DNA of 64,000 nucleotides from Warburgia ugandensis. Its lineage: Eukaryota; Streptophyta; Magnoliopsida; Canellales; Canellaceae. A program made the translations under genes and the position numbers. Below, piece by piece: positions 35,051-46,900 of this stretch. Each line of letters begins with the position of its first letter. The first letter of the stretch is position 1. The notes under the pieces were generated by a model, which had not been told where the DNA came from, searched no databases, and worked only from the letters and a program-made list of their open reading frames with translations. The stretch is from the NCBI GenBank assembly GCA_035236585.1, contig CP141135.1, positions 3,816,001 to 3,880,000 on the forward strand, read 5' to 3'.

Positions 35051-36030
35051 AAAATATTTTACCAGGGTATATAGATATAAGTAAGGATATGTATGAAAGA
35101 GTGGTACCAAACATTAGGACCATTAGCCGAGATATTTCCTATTTCTACAATATTGCACCAAGGTCAGTGTTGAGCTTATACCTTTTTGTGTTGGTTATGG
35201 ATGAGCTAACAAAACATATACACAAGGAGATTTCATGGTGCATGTTTATTTGTAAATGATATATATTTTTATTGATAAGACAAAGGAAGGTGCAAACACA
35301 AAGCTAAAGTCATTGAAAGATACATTATAATCTAAATGATTTAAAATTAGGCAAACTAAGATAGAGTACATGGATGCATTTTAAACAAGGAGAGAGGTGG
35401 GCGTGGAGCACCAGTAAAGATGATAACCATGACTCCTGAAAGACCACTTCCAATAATTGGGATCAATAATTCACGAGAGTAGAGAGACTGATAATAAGGT
35501 TAACCAAAGAATCTAAGTGGAATGGAACAAATAGAGATGGGCCTTTGGAGTTTAGTGTGATCGACAGGTGTTACTTAAACAAAAAGAAAAATTTTAAACA
35601 ATGAATGTAAGGCTAGCCATGTTTTATGGATCACAGTATTAGACAGTTAAGGAATCACATGTACATAGGATGAGCATCACTAAAATGTAGAAATTGAGAT
35701 GGATGAGTGGCAAGATAAAAAATGAAAAAATAATATGAAACTAAAGAGTAGCACCAACAGGTAATAAGACGAGGGAGAGTAGACTTAGATGGTTTTGACA
35801 TGTCTAATTGAGAACTAAAACAGAATCATTTAGAAGGAACGAGACAATCAAAGTAAAAGCTTCTAAAAGGTAAAGAGGAAGGCCCAAAAGAACATGACTA
35901 GAAGTGGTGAGAAGATGTTTAAAAACTTTTAGACGAAATGAAGTCATGACACTTAATAGAAGGAAATGAATGAACAAGATTCATGTGGCCAACCCCCTAA
36001 TCAAGATAAGGTTCAGATGATGATGATCTA

Positions 36031-36540
36031 TGCGGGCATAAAACTTGATGTGTATCAATTTGTTGGTGATTTTTGTGGGTTAAATATCTTTTGTGGGCTA
36101 GATAATGATAAATTTTCATGTTCAAAGTGTTTCTAGCAACCAATAATGTCCTTTATTAGAAAAAACATGAAAATAAACAAAATAATCACTATCCAAAACA
36201 TATCAGATTCTCTTTTGCATCGGCAACAGGGAGAATAAAAAGGCTGGAACATCCAGCACCTCAAAAAACAAGTTCGTTTATAGGAAAAGAAAACACATTG
36301 CTCATCTTGATTGCTTATTTCCAGTATCTTCTAGTAAACAAATACAAAGCATCATATAGGTGGTACTAAATCGTGAGAAACTAAAAGGTCTCTTTAAATC
36401 GAGTATGGACTAACAAAGATCTTCTTCAAATCATCAAATTAACAAAGCAAAAAGATGTATTTCTCTCCTTCCAATAAATTTTCGTCTCGTACGTGTGATG
36501 CTGCCTTTGGCTGTGAAACTTTAATGAAGGAGAGAGAAAA
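36031..36540. other. Spacer, no gene assigned
   Basis: AT-rich sequence after the RTE tail. Nothing recognisable was seen. Confidence 0.35.
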
Positions 36541-36660
36541 AAAAGGTAGCCTCTATAGTTTTACTTTATATTTGCAAGATGTTGTTTTCACGCCTTGAAC
36601 CCTGACCTCAAAATCATCGCACGACGACAACTTTTACCGCGCCATATGTGCAAGACCTTC
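36541..36660 (-). repeat. Au-type SINE with internal deletion
   Basis: The minus strand has the A/B-box part (gcacatatggcgcggtaaaa and ggttcaaggcgtgaaaac) and a short tail (ggctaccttttttt). The central 60 or so bases are missing. Confidence 0.75.
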
Positions 36661-38369
36661 TCTAGTTGGGACTCTTGGGTGGGTGTAGACTTCTGGAACT
36701 TCCTAATTCTAAGACTTAGAACCGGCGAGTTCTAACTTCTAGGGGAGGCTTTGGAAGCTCGACGGTGGTAGTATAAGTTCTCTAGTACCAAGACTGGCGG
36801 AGTTCCAAACAATCCCTAGAGCTCGACCCAAAGCAGAGAACCAAGGGAATTCTGTTCTCTCTCGTTCGCCCCCTCAGTGCAAAGCCGGTGGAGTTTTCTT
36901 CCTGCTGCGATTGGCAACTTCTCCCCCTTGCTAGTCTCCGGCCAACAGGTATCCTTTCTCTCCCTCTATCGTTTTTCCTCTTCCGAGGGCTTGTTTTTTC
37001 TATTCTAATGGCTGCGGTTTTGGTTTTGGTTGCTTTTACGTTCTGATTTTGTTGTTGTGATAGAGGTCTGCTATTGATTGTCTCTCTCGTATTTGTTCTT
37101 CTCTAGGGCTGAGATTTTGGACTTGTTCTAATAAAAAACAGTTATGATTTTGGGTGTCGTAGAGGTTTCTGGTTTTTACTCTTCTAGGGCTGCGTTTAGG
37201 TTTTTATGTTTTAAAATCAGTTGTGATTTTGGGTCTTGTGGAGGTGTCTCATTTTTTCTCTTCTAGTTTTATGCTTAAATAATCAGTTCCGAAGGAGATC
37301 CATGGCCCTAGATTGTGGGCTTCAAAAGCTGCTCCATTACGACAAAATCTCTACTTTCCATGGGGGTTTTTCTATCGTTCCTGCAATTTGAATACGCCTA
37401 CTCTTATGGATGGGTTTAAGTTGGTGGAACTTCTGCTACCTTAAGAATAATAGATCGTGCTAGGACCATTTAGGCGATGTTGTCTATATGTAGAAGGGAT
37501 CAAGCTACCCTTCGTTTCATGATTCTGTCGAGCAGCACCTCTGTTTTGGAATACTTTGTTGTGCCATATGAAACAATTCTTCTATAAATTGTCAGAACTT
37601 GTGAAATGCCTTATTGTGGTATTGCTTGCTTTCCCGTAATCTCTTGGAGAATCAGGTTTTAATATCTTTAGGCATTTGGTTGTAGCTTCATAACCTTGTT
37701 AATTCTCATGAAAGTTCACAACTTTATAGTATATTTGTCTCTGGTTTATTTAAATAGTGAATTCTAGGTTCTCTTCTGCTGATATATGCAGTTCTATTCA
37801 TGAGTAACTTAGTTTATTATGCTTAATTCTAACCATGGTTAGCGTTGTTCAATACACTTGAAATTTGTGATCAGAAATCAATTCGGGCATGCTCTACATA
37901 TGAATGATCCAAATTGAACACAAATCAGTGATACACATGTTAATTTTTCATAATTTCTTAGGAAATGGATTTTGAGCTGTTGTTAAGATATTTAGATATA
38001 AGTGAAATTATATATATATATATTTATGTTTATAGGCTTTATACGGTATGAATTCTATATTGCAGCATTGATGGTAATCTTGTTCCCAATATTAAATGAT
38101 GCCCTAATCCCGTTCCCACTCTTATAAAGGTAAGCACCATCCTGGTAAGAAAACTTGTTATATTATGAGAGAGAAACTATGTAAAAGAAAAGGTAAATGC
38201 AACTCCTAAGTGTTTTCTCTTTTCTTTTCCCAAAGAGAAAGAAAGATAGGAAAGAGAAAAATGGAGATGAGGAACATTGAGAAAAAGGAAAGGAGGCAAG
38301 CCTGCCTCTCCAAGAGGCACTAAGGATTTTCCAAGAAGGCTTCCTAGCATACTCTCCAATGCAGAGGTC
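36661..38369. other. Unassigned segment, possible decayed 5' leader
   Basis: 36661-36950 is GC-richer and ends at a consensus-like donor (ccaacag, then gtatcc), followed by T-rich intron-like sequence. This looks like a 5' UTR exon, but no coding exon could be joined to it. A TA repeat lies at about 38010-38025. Confidence 0.3.
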
Positions 38370-40530
38370 ACCATGCTCGCCAGCAGGCAAACCTTTCATT
38401 TTTGGTCATCCAAATTCTGATTCTACCATTGATCGGTATCTTATGGGCAGTTTCCAACCTCTTTGCCACTTCTACAACTCCTACTAGGTGATCACGTGAA
38501 TGATCTGGAATGTCATCTTGTAGTCGAGGAAGAAGGAAAATAGTTATTAAGTAAAGCAGAAGTGAGTTTTGGTGGGATTTGATCGCTGTAGAAGAATTGT
38601 TTCGAGAGGAAAAACTTAAGGGTATGGAGAATGGTTTATGAGAAACACTAGAAGAATACTAGTAAGAGATACTCTTTGGTCTCGTCGTTCTTAGCTTGAA
38701 CTAAAGGGCAGCCCTAGTGCTAGAAGCTCCTGCATATGCAGGGTTTGGGGAAGGGGCGGACCACAAGGGTTAATAGTACACAGCCTTGCCTTGCATTTTG
38801 CAAGAGGCTGTTTCCACGCCTTGAGCCCGTGACCTCAAAGTTACACCCATTCTGTTCTTAGATTGAACTATAGAACTAAAAAACTTATCAACTAGAGGAA
38901 CCCTTAAAGAACATGCCAATAATGGGGAAACTCAATAACTACCAAGAGCCTGCAAGTAATAGACAAACTCAAGAGCAACCAAAGAACATGCTAGTAATAG
39001 GCAAACTGAAGAAGAAACCAAAGCAGAGAAAGCCTCTAACTGGGCAAGCTCTAGAAGAGGAGTGAATAGAGCATGCCAAAATGGGCCACTCCGAAGAGAA
39101 GTGAGAGAATAGAGAACGACTTAGTTGGACAGACTCTAGATAGCCAGAAACTAGAAAGCTCTGAGAAGAGAGAGAAGTTGGTGTAAGGAATGGCTTAGGG
39201 GTCACAAGGTCCCTCCCAGCTGATATTTCTATGAGAGCAATGTGGGACTATTAGTTCATGTCCCTTATGTAGAGATACTACTCTGCATCTCCTATAAAAA
39301 GGCAGTGTGGGATCCCTTTATCTTAAAAAAACAAGGCCAGTGTAATAATGTGATACAACACTCATATCTAAATCCTAATCAATTCATATGACATTATCAT
39401 AAGATTCTACCGAGATTTTTAACAACAACTCATAAAAGATAGTCGACAATGCTACTTAGGAATGGTAACTAGTCAGATCTGGGCATCTGACCTTAACCAA
39501 CTTCTGGTCACAAATTTCTGACCTTGACATTGTGTAGTGTAAAAACTTTCTTCCCTAAACACTGACCTAGTGGGGAATTAAGAAAGAAAAAAAAAAGTAG
39601 ACCCATTGCCATCAATAGAAAAACCAAATGCCCGCTGCATCATCTTCATCCTCCAAAATTTCTCTATGGGACGATCCTAAATTATAAAATGGACTACTCA
39701 TAAACCTGAGAGAAAGAGCCACCACACCTTAGCAATGAATGGCTAAGATTACCAACACTATGGGCCCACACAAGCTTTTGCTCGCATGTTAAATCTTTCC
39801 TTATATGTTTGTCACATGCATTTCGATATCACGCTCTACTTGATGCAAGTTTCACAGTCACAATTGATTCTCTTTTATCGGCCTTGACAACATTTTAAAA
39901 GGTCTTCTCTTTTGGGTCTCTCCCTATTCTTCCTAAATTATTTCTCTTTGCATCTCCTTTTTTGGCAATTACGGTTTCTGGAATGTCTTCTGGTTTCTTC
40001 TATCGATCTATCTCTAGAGGTAGATGAAATGAATCTTCCATGAAAGGAAATTTCCTCTTTAACATCCTTTTCCTAGAATCTTTCTTTGATTGCTGCATCC
40101 TTCTCACAAGTCAGATGTGACGCAGCCTTTGGATGATAGAAATGGAATAATCGTTTTCAATTCTTAAGATCCAAAGGGGAAAATTCTGTCTTTTTGCTCT
40201 GTTAATTTGATTGTGCTAAGAGAATTCAGTTTGCAGGAAATGTTTGTCAGTCAATACTCGATATGAAGGGACCTTTGGCTTATTGTAGGTCTGATTTTCG
40301 TTTTGGATTTGCGATTTGGGTTACAGTTGATTTTTCGTTCAAGGAGAGATTAGGGCATAACTGGCAGCAGGAAGTTCCTTTGATTTGCTGCCATATATAA
40401 GGTGAGTTTCAGTCTGATATTTCTTCTTTGCTACATTTAGTTTTTGTTGTTTGAGCTTTTCTGAAGTGTTTAGTTTTGTTCATTTAGTCCCTGGATGTGA
40501 TTTGTCTCAAATTTGTAGAATTTATGGTTG
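38370..40530. repeat. Duplicated segment, copy 1 (partner 62255-64000)
   Basis: Shares long ordered identity with 62255-64000. Examples are 'catccaaattctgattctac', 'gatctggaa(t/c)gtca', 'agtgagttttggtggga(t/c)', 'caatgaatggctaagattac' and 'catttagtcccc/tgatg(t)'. It ends about 0.4 kb before the PRP4-like pseudogene, so it looks like that copy's upstream region. It contains a SINE (38704-38853) that copy 2 lacks. Confidence 0.9.
38704..38853 (-). repeat. Au-type SINE inserted in duplicated segment copy 1
   Basis: Minus-strand copy lacking its 5'-most A-box part. It is flanked by the 17-bp repeat gttcttag(c/a)ttgaacta at 38687-38703 and 38854-38870. The paralogous segment near 62565-62590 (cttgttagcttaaattttagaac) is uninterrupted, so the insertion came after the duplication. 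Confidence 0.93.
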
Positions 40531-40940
40531 GCCGAGTTGTGGACGGTAAAAGAGTTAGAATAAACCTCGTAAGCAATTGGTTTTTGCTAAGGGAATTTGA
40601 GTCTTTTTAAAATGATATTCTTGGGATTTCAGTGATTTATGACTTATTTTGGGTGGAAAATTGCATGGTTTCATCAAACCCTAGGAAGTAACCTCATTGG
40701 AATAGTCTTGGTTGAAAGTGAATATTTATTGTAGTTGATAATCCATAATCCAAGATTTGAGAGTGTTTAATACTCTAGGGCTAATTAGGAGGTAGAACAT
40801 TCTGTAAGATATTTCAACTTTGAAGCAGATAATGTGGCGATAATGAAGACACCTAGAAAAAAGAACAAGGTAACAACATTGGCAGAGAGGGTTTTTAGGG
40901 TCAAGAAAAATATTCTTTATTATTTCAATCAAGTCACAAC

Positions 40941-42567
40941 ATGGAAGAAGGAATAGAAACCCCATCATCTTCACAATCAGAACCTTCTTCTGCATCAATG
41001 CTCATTGATCCAACCTAGTTTCTACTCCTCTTATTCTTGCAGTCCTAATCCCCTTCTTCCAGTACCCATTTCTCCCCCACAATCTCTTCCTAAATCTCCA
41101 GTTCTCGCTCCCATAAGCCCTCCACTTGCCTCAATTCCTCCTCCCTTAGTTATCTGCCCATTAGCACCCCACCTTATTTGCCATCACCAAGATTTGCAGT
41201 TGCTGGAAGTTCAATTCCGGTAGGAGGTTCCTACCTTGAAGGCTCAGCGGCTCCTAATTCAAATGCCAACAACAAAATATCTTAAGAGAGCAAACAGGTC
41301 TGTGACAGATGAGAAAAAGCAATGCGTGAACTCCTAATGGAATGCCAAGCTTATGCATTAGCCATCCTGACCAATGATTTTGCCATTTGGGCTCTATTAC
41401 CCCAACTGAGTGAGCCAATTACGCTATTTTGGAGAGCTGAAAATATAGAGAAGGGACAGTTTGAGAATGCTTATGGTGAAGCTTGTGCTGAAGGTCAATT
41501 GGAAAAGCTGTTGAGGCTTATGAGGATGAGGAAGCTGTGAATGCTATGGCTAATGGAACAGGGCAAGGAAGGGTCTCAGGTTTTATCCATTTTATACAAA
41601 GGGATCAAAATCATTTTTAGAGGCATGGATTGAGATTGCAAGTTATTTACTGGTGAAGGCAGCGTTTAGGCTTGAGAGGGTGAAGAGGGGAAGAGATGAT
41701 CAGGATGAGGATTATGTTGAAGCAGGCTGGCAGAATAGGAGATGATCGGCCACTTTCAGGGTGTTCATTCTTGAATGTCAGAAAACTGCTTGCCACTAGT
41801 GCATGGAGTGGAGCCATTAAGCTATGGAGAATGCCTGAAGTAATTAAGGTTGCCACCTTAAAAGGACTTAACATGCAACTGATGTGGCATTTTCTCCTCT
41901 AGGCAACCATTTGCTTCTGCTGATTTGACTGCAAAGTTATGTCTCTTCTGAAATCATTTGAGGGCCATTGGGACTGTCTTGCTCGTACGGGATTTCATCC
42001 ATCTGGAAAGCACTTGGGAGCTGCTAGCGTTGACAAAACATGGAGATTATGTGATATCAATACTGGGGTTCAGTTGTTGCTTCAAGAAGGTCATAGCAGA
42101 AGTGTCTATGGAATCTGCTTCCACAATGATGGATCTTTGGGTGCAGTGTGGGCTAGGTGCACTGGCTTGTGTTTGGGACTTTCGCACAGGAAGGAGTATT
42201 ATAGCTTTGGCAGGTCATGTTAAGTCTGTTCTTGGGATTGATTTCTCTCCTCATAATGGCTATCATGTGGTGTCTGAGATTTAAGAAAGAAGACATCATT
42301 GTACATAATACCTGCTCATTCTCACCTTATTTCTGAAGTTAAGTGGAGGAAGATTTTCTTGCAACTGCTTCATATGATGCCACAACCAAAATGTAGTCTG
42401 CTTAAGATTTCGAACCCATCAAGACACTGGCTGGGCATGAAGCAGAAGTTACAGGTCTAGATATTGAAGGAGATGGACAATACATTGCAACTGTTGCACA
42501 TGATCATACTGTCAATCTGTGGTCCAGCCATAGCAATGGGAAGGATGGTTCTAGGACTGTAAATTAG
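40941..42567 (+). pseudogene. PRP4-like U4/U6 snRNP WD40 protein, disabled and apparently intronless
   Basis: PRP4 is a component of the spliceosomal U4/U6.U5 tri-snRNP (LIS in Arabidopsis). The copy starts ATGGAAGAAGG (MEEGIETPSSS) and has a Pro-rich N-terminus. It then carries SEPITLFWR (family SEPITLFGER), FLEAWIEIASYLLVKAAFRL, GDDRPLSGCSF and LLATSAWSGAIKLWRMPEV. WD repeats follow: LLKSFEGHWDCLARTGFHPS, DKTWRLCDINTGVQLLLQEG, HSRSVYGICFHNDGSL, RTGRSIIALAGHVKSVLGID and, near the end, [20 protein letters not shown]. Stops (for example 41221-41223) and several frameshifts kill it. Coding blocks run together without introns across about 1.6 kb, which favours a retrocopy, but its upstream region is also duplicated elsewhere (38370-40530), so the origin is open. 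Confidence 0.88.
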
Positions 42568-42890
42568 CCCAGTTTCAATCCAATTTACCATAGTCAATTA
42601 GGAAAATCTTTGTGTTGGTATTTTATTCATCTCCTAGTTTTCGTTTGAATCTGTGAAAGTGGATACTGTAAACTAAATCCTGTAATGTATGTAGCTATTA
42701 TATACTATTAATATAGGGAAACTATCAATTTACCTGTCATTATCCTATTTATGTGTTAGGAGATGCAATTCTTTGATGATTGCATCAAATGAGATTCTAG
42801 CTACTGCTAAATTAGAAGGGGGTAAAAGGAACATTCCAAAAGATCTATTTCATGTTGTTGTCTGCAATAGCAATTTGTACTGATTATTCA
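42568..42890. other. 3' flank of the PRP4-like pseudogene
   Basis: T-rich, 3' UTR-like sequence with no open frame of note. Confidence 0.4.
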
Positions 42891-42913
42891 TTTTTTGGTA
42901 CTTGGAACTATTG

Positions 42914-42977
42914 ACCCAATATGGTCTGCCCTTCGCTGGACCCCGCATAAGCGGGAGCTTCGTGCATTGGGCTGCCC
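42914..42977 (+). repeat. Very short 5'-truncated Au-type SINE
   Basis: Only about 64 bases of the SINE 3' end (caatatggtctgcccttc to gggctgccctttttt) remain. It is flanked by a 23-bp direct repeat, starting ttttttggtact and ending ggaact(a/g)ttg, at 42891-42913 and 42978-43000 with two mismatches. The long duplication shows true target-primed insertion of a short cDNA. Confidence 0.92.
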
Positions 42978-43000
42978 TTTTTTGGTACTCGGAACTGTTG

Positions 43001-43924
43001 TATTATCTTGTAACAGTTTAACTGACATGGTGTCTAGTTTTAGTAAGATGCAGCATCTATTTATTCCTTTTGTGGTGCCTAGTGTCTTAGTTGCTCCATA
43101 TTGGTGGTTGTTTCTATCAATGTGTCCTCATTATTGAAGCTTATGTAGATGACATCATTCATCCTAGTTCTGATTTGCTGCCTTGTCATTAAAATTATAG
43201 CAGATGAATTCCTTTATAGTGCTACATGCAACGATTCAAGAGAATTAATGTTTGGCATGCCTGTGCATTATGAAGTTTCTCTGCTTGGAACATGGTTGTA
43301 AAAAATTGCTACTTTTCCTTGTTTGATAACCTTTTTAGCTATCCACATTTGGTCCCTGAGGTATTGTATACTTCATCGAGTGTCTTTCTTATGATGGACT
43401 TATGAGCATTCTTTCATTCTTGGTTTGTCTCATATTAACATATCTTCTTCAACATGTCCACACAGACGCCCTATTATTACTAGGGAAAATTTTGTTTGAG
43501 TCTCTTACTGGTATTATACAAAATGTCACATCTCACCTCACTTTGTGATATCTAGTGTTCTATATCTTTGTGTCATTTCTCAGAAACAAGCATAGAACCA
43601 GCACTCTTGTCTTGGTGTTGCCTCTTTGTTGTGGATTTGCTTTGCTTTTTGGTTAGAGCAATGAGCTATAATATTGCATGCCTTTGTGAACTTTCTTATA
43701 TAAGTGTTCTACTCGAGGAAACTGCTATTTATGTTAATTTATCCATAAAAAGATTATTGGTCCATTGAGTGCTTTGATTCTTATATTTTAGATATCTTCT
43801 CAGTTTTTTTTTCTTCAAACCATTCATATTTTCCATGTTCTTTTTGTACATGCAGGACTGCACTTTCTGCTAGATATTTAGATTGCTTATTAAATGCTAT
43901 AAGGAATTAAAGGCCTCAAAGAAG
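43001..43924. other. Upstream region of eIF3J
   Basis: T-rich sequence likely holding the promoter and 5' UTR. A polypyrimidine stretch then 'catgcag' (about 43850-43856) looks like a 3' splice site of a 5' UTR intron. No TATA box can be assigned confidently. Confidence 0.4.
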
Positions 43925-46900
43925 ATGGAGGACTGGGGTAATATTTACTTTCCACAAGATGGAATAGTTGTTCATCATTTTTTTTTTCCTGCCTAATGGA
44001 AAATACACACATATTTTGTTTATAGGTCTTCTCTGCCAGCGAGTAATTATTCTGCTATGTTCTTGTACTTGATTCTGAATTAGGAATAGATCAAGTTCTG
44101 GGTGCAAACCATAATTCGTTTGCTGCTTTTTGCTTTTCATTTTCAAACAAATGTTAAGACCACTAGTGGCGAGACCGGTGATTTTCCTCTTTGTAGGATT
44201 GCACCAAGGATCGGCATTGAGCCCATACCTTTTCATGTTGGATATGGATGTGTTAACAAAATATCTGCATGAGAAAATTCCATGGTGCATGCTACTTGTA
44301 GATGCTATAGTCTTAATTGATGAGGTAAGGGAGGGCATAAACACAAAGTTAGAGTTATGGAAAGAAGCATTAGAATTTAAATGATTTAAAATTAGCCGAA
44401 CTAAGACAGAATATATAGAATGCAATTTGAGCAAGGAGAGGAGTAGGAGTGGTATACCAGCTAAAGATTGATAACCATGAAGTCTTTGTAAAAGACCACC
44501 TTAGGTACTTAGGATCAATGATTCATAAGAGTCGAGAGATCGAAAGGGAGGTTACCCAGAGAATCAAAGCGGGTTGGAACAAATGGAGATGTGCATCTGG
44601 AGTTTTGTGTGATCAGCGGGTGCCACTCAAACTAAAAGGAAAATTCTAAAGGATGGCTATAAGGCTAGCTATACTCTATGGATCAGAGTGTTAGGCAGTT
44701 AAGGAACATCATGTTCATAGGATGAGCGTCGCGTAAATAAGGATGTTGAGATGGATAAGTGGCAAGACAAGGATAGAATTAAGAATGAAAACATTAGAGG
44801 AAACATAGGGGTAGCATAAATAGGTAACAAGATGAGGGAGATTAGACTTGGATGGTTTGGACATGTCCAAAGGAAACTCGAAACAGCATTGGTTAGAAGG
44901 AGTGAGGCAATGCAAGTAGAAAGTTCTAAAAGGGGACAAGGGGAAGACCCAAAAGAACGTGGATAGAAGTGGTAAGAAAAGATTTAAAAACTTTGGAATT
45001 AAATGAAGCCATGGTACCTAATAGAGGGGAATGGAGGAACAAAATTCATGTGGAACAATAAATGTAACCATGTAGGTCTATAAGGAAGTTATAGAAACAA
45101 ATAAGAGATACATGTTAGGATAGTGTAACTTACTATGTCACATATGAAATTGAATGCGCACTTGTTGTCTCTTGATCACCATATTTCCAATCTTTCCGTT
45201 CTTTTGCACTTCTCATATTTTTGTCACATGCAGGTCTATGATAAAGTTATAGAAACAAATAAAAAATACATGATAGGATAGTGTGACATAATGTGTTCAG
45301 GTACAGATGCATGCTTATTTTCTCTTGGTTACCATATTTGCAATCTTTCCATTCTTTTGAACTTCTCATATTTGTGTCTCATTCTCTTTTCCTTGCGCTG
45401 GACTGTCCAAGTAGACAGATGCATTTGAAGCTGCAGTGCTTGCATTATCAACCTAGGCAAATGATTATGTATGTAATTTCCAAAATTGATGCTTTGCTAG
45501 TAATTTCAGATGACTTAAGTTTTGTAGGAATACTAATCAACAGAAAGATTTATGAAGTCAGACTTAACTAGTATTTGTAATAGTTTCAATCCACTGTAAG
45601 TTGAAGAGAGACAGGAGAGAGTTGACAAAGAGTCACAGGTATGCACTTGCTGAGGCTGAGCATTATAGTTTAGGAACTGTAGGTACAATAAGCAAGAGAA
45701 GATAAAAAGAAGAAAATGAAAGCACATGAAATAAGTGAATAAAAAACTACCGTGGATGACATTAGAAAGCAAACTAGACATTTGTTATGTGTTTGGGAGG
45801 AAGGAGTGCTGGTTGGGAAATAGCTGCATATTGTAGAGGAAGTGGAATTGGAAAACTTACACCAATATTTCTACCTTCCAAAGCAATAATAAAGGTTTTG
45901 GCTTGTATCCTTAAATGCTTTGGTATCCTATATGTGTTTTTTACCCAGGACTATAACTTTTTATTAAATACACGAAAGACCCTTTGGTGCTGCAGGGAAG
46001 ATTCATTACCAAATCACCATATGCCATCTTATGGTAAGTTAGCTATGAGCAAAATCAATGACACATTATTTTATATCCGGACAAGACTATAAATTCAGTG
46101 AGTTAGGATATGTATTTCAAAGGAGTAATTTTAAGAGAAAATTTTTTGGGGAATTTTGGTTTGGAGAAGCTTTCTCAGATTAGAAGCTACTATCTGCTGA
46201 TACTTTGAAGGCTAGGAATGTTGCTGTGGTATCTAACATCAAACTCAGTTTCAACATAAGTTGTAAGGATTGTGACTGAGGACCAAGTTCTTGGGGATCC
46301 ACCTGAGTGTAACTGCAAAGATCTTTTGAATCTATTGCTCTGAAAGACTCCAATGAAGTGAAAGCAGACTTATTTACAATTTTGCATATTTTAAGGAGCT
46401 CATACAGGGTCAATCCATGTTGGAAGGCAAACTTCACGAAATAGAACTAATTGTGCTTTGAAAATTTTGAGTCCATGCTGTTACATATTTGCTAGAGCTG
46501 CATTAGACTATTAACCTTGGTAAGAAAACTACCATTTGGTTTATTTGTAGAACTGCAAATTGTTAAGGGGATACGTGGTGACAGTGGGCCATCCCTTTGT
46601 ATTCAGAGTTCTTTTTCAGTACCATATACCTTGCGTGTAATGGGTATGAGTCTTGTTTGTGGACATTCTTTTATTTTCCTGTATAAATTAGTTCATTATG
46701 TGATGAAAAGTGGCTGTTGTGAATCCCTAAGGCTTGGAAGCAATCATATATTATTACTGCATCTAGAATATCATCCCGGGTGTCTAACTATCTGGACAGA
46801 GATAGAAATGCTAAGCTAAAAGAAATTGAAAACCCCAGGAGATCCTTATTTCTCTAAACATGAAGGTCCTCTCAGCACCTGAAGAAAAACATAGGTCCTG

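Larger units (their letters stand above)
27720..36030 (+). mobile_element. RTE-type LINE, 5'-truncated and split by a nested insertion
   Basis: Part 1 (27720-29285) encodes, in broken frames, the end of the endonuclease (KEDQHSRTFKCRSCKSQIDF and CKDCKVTYDESLTTQHRLMV), a KIKWWNLKGEK linker, and the N-terminal reverse transcriptase (DEWRSSIEPIYKKKGG, then HGIKLMSHTMQLWEKVIKKC and DLHLIFIDLEKTY). Part 2 (35050-36030) resumes with KDMYERVV, SLYLFVLVMDELTKHIHKEI and SWCM, then the C-terminal region (NKIHVANP). It ends in a GATGATGATGAT tail at 36014-36028, the simple-repeat tail typical of RTE elements. Many stops make it inactive. The break falls where RTE copies read WWV then a KKG-like segment. 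Confidence 0.87.

Noticed and set aside
43916..44434. 172-codon minus-strand frame
   Set aside because: Opposite strand of the RTE LINE fragment, whose plus-strand translation is clearly the meaningful one.
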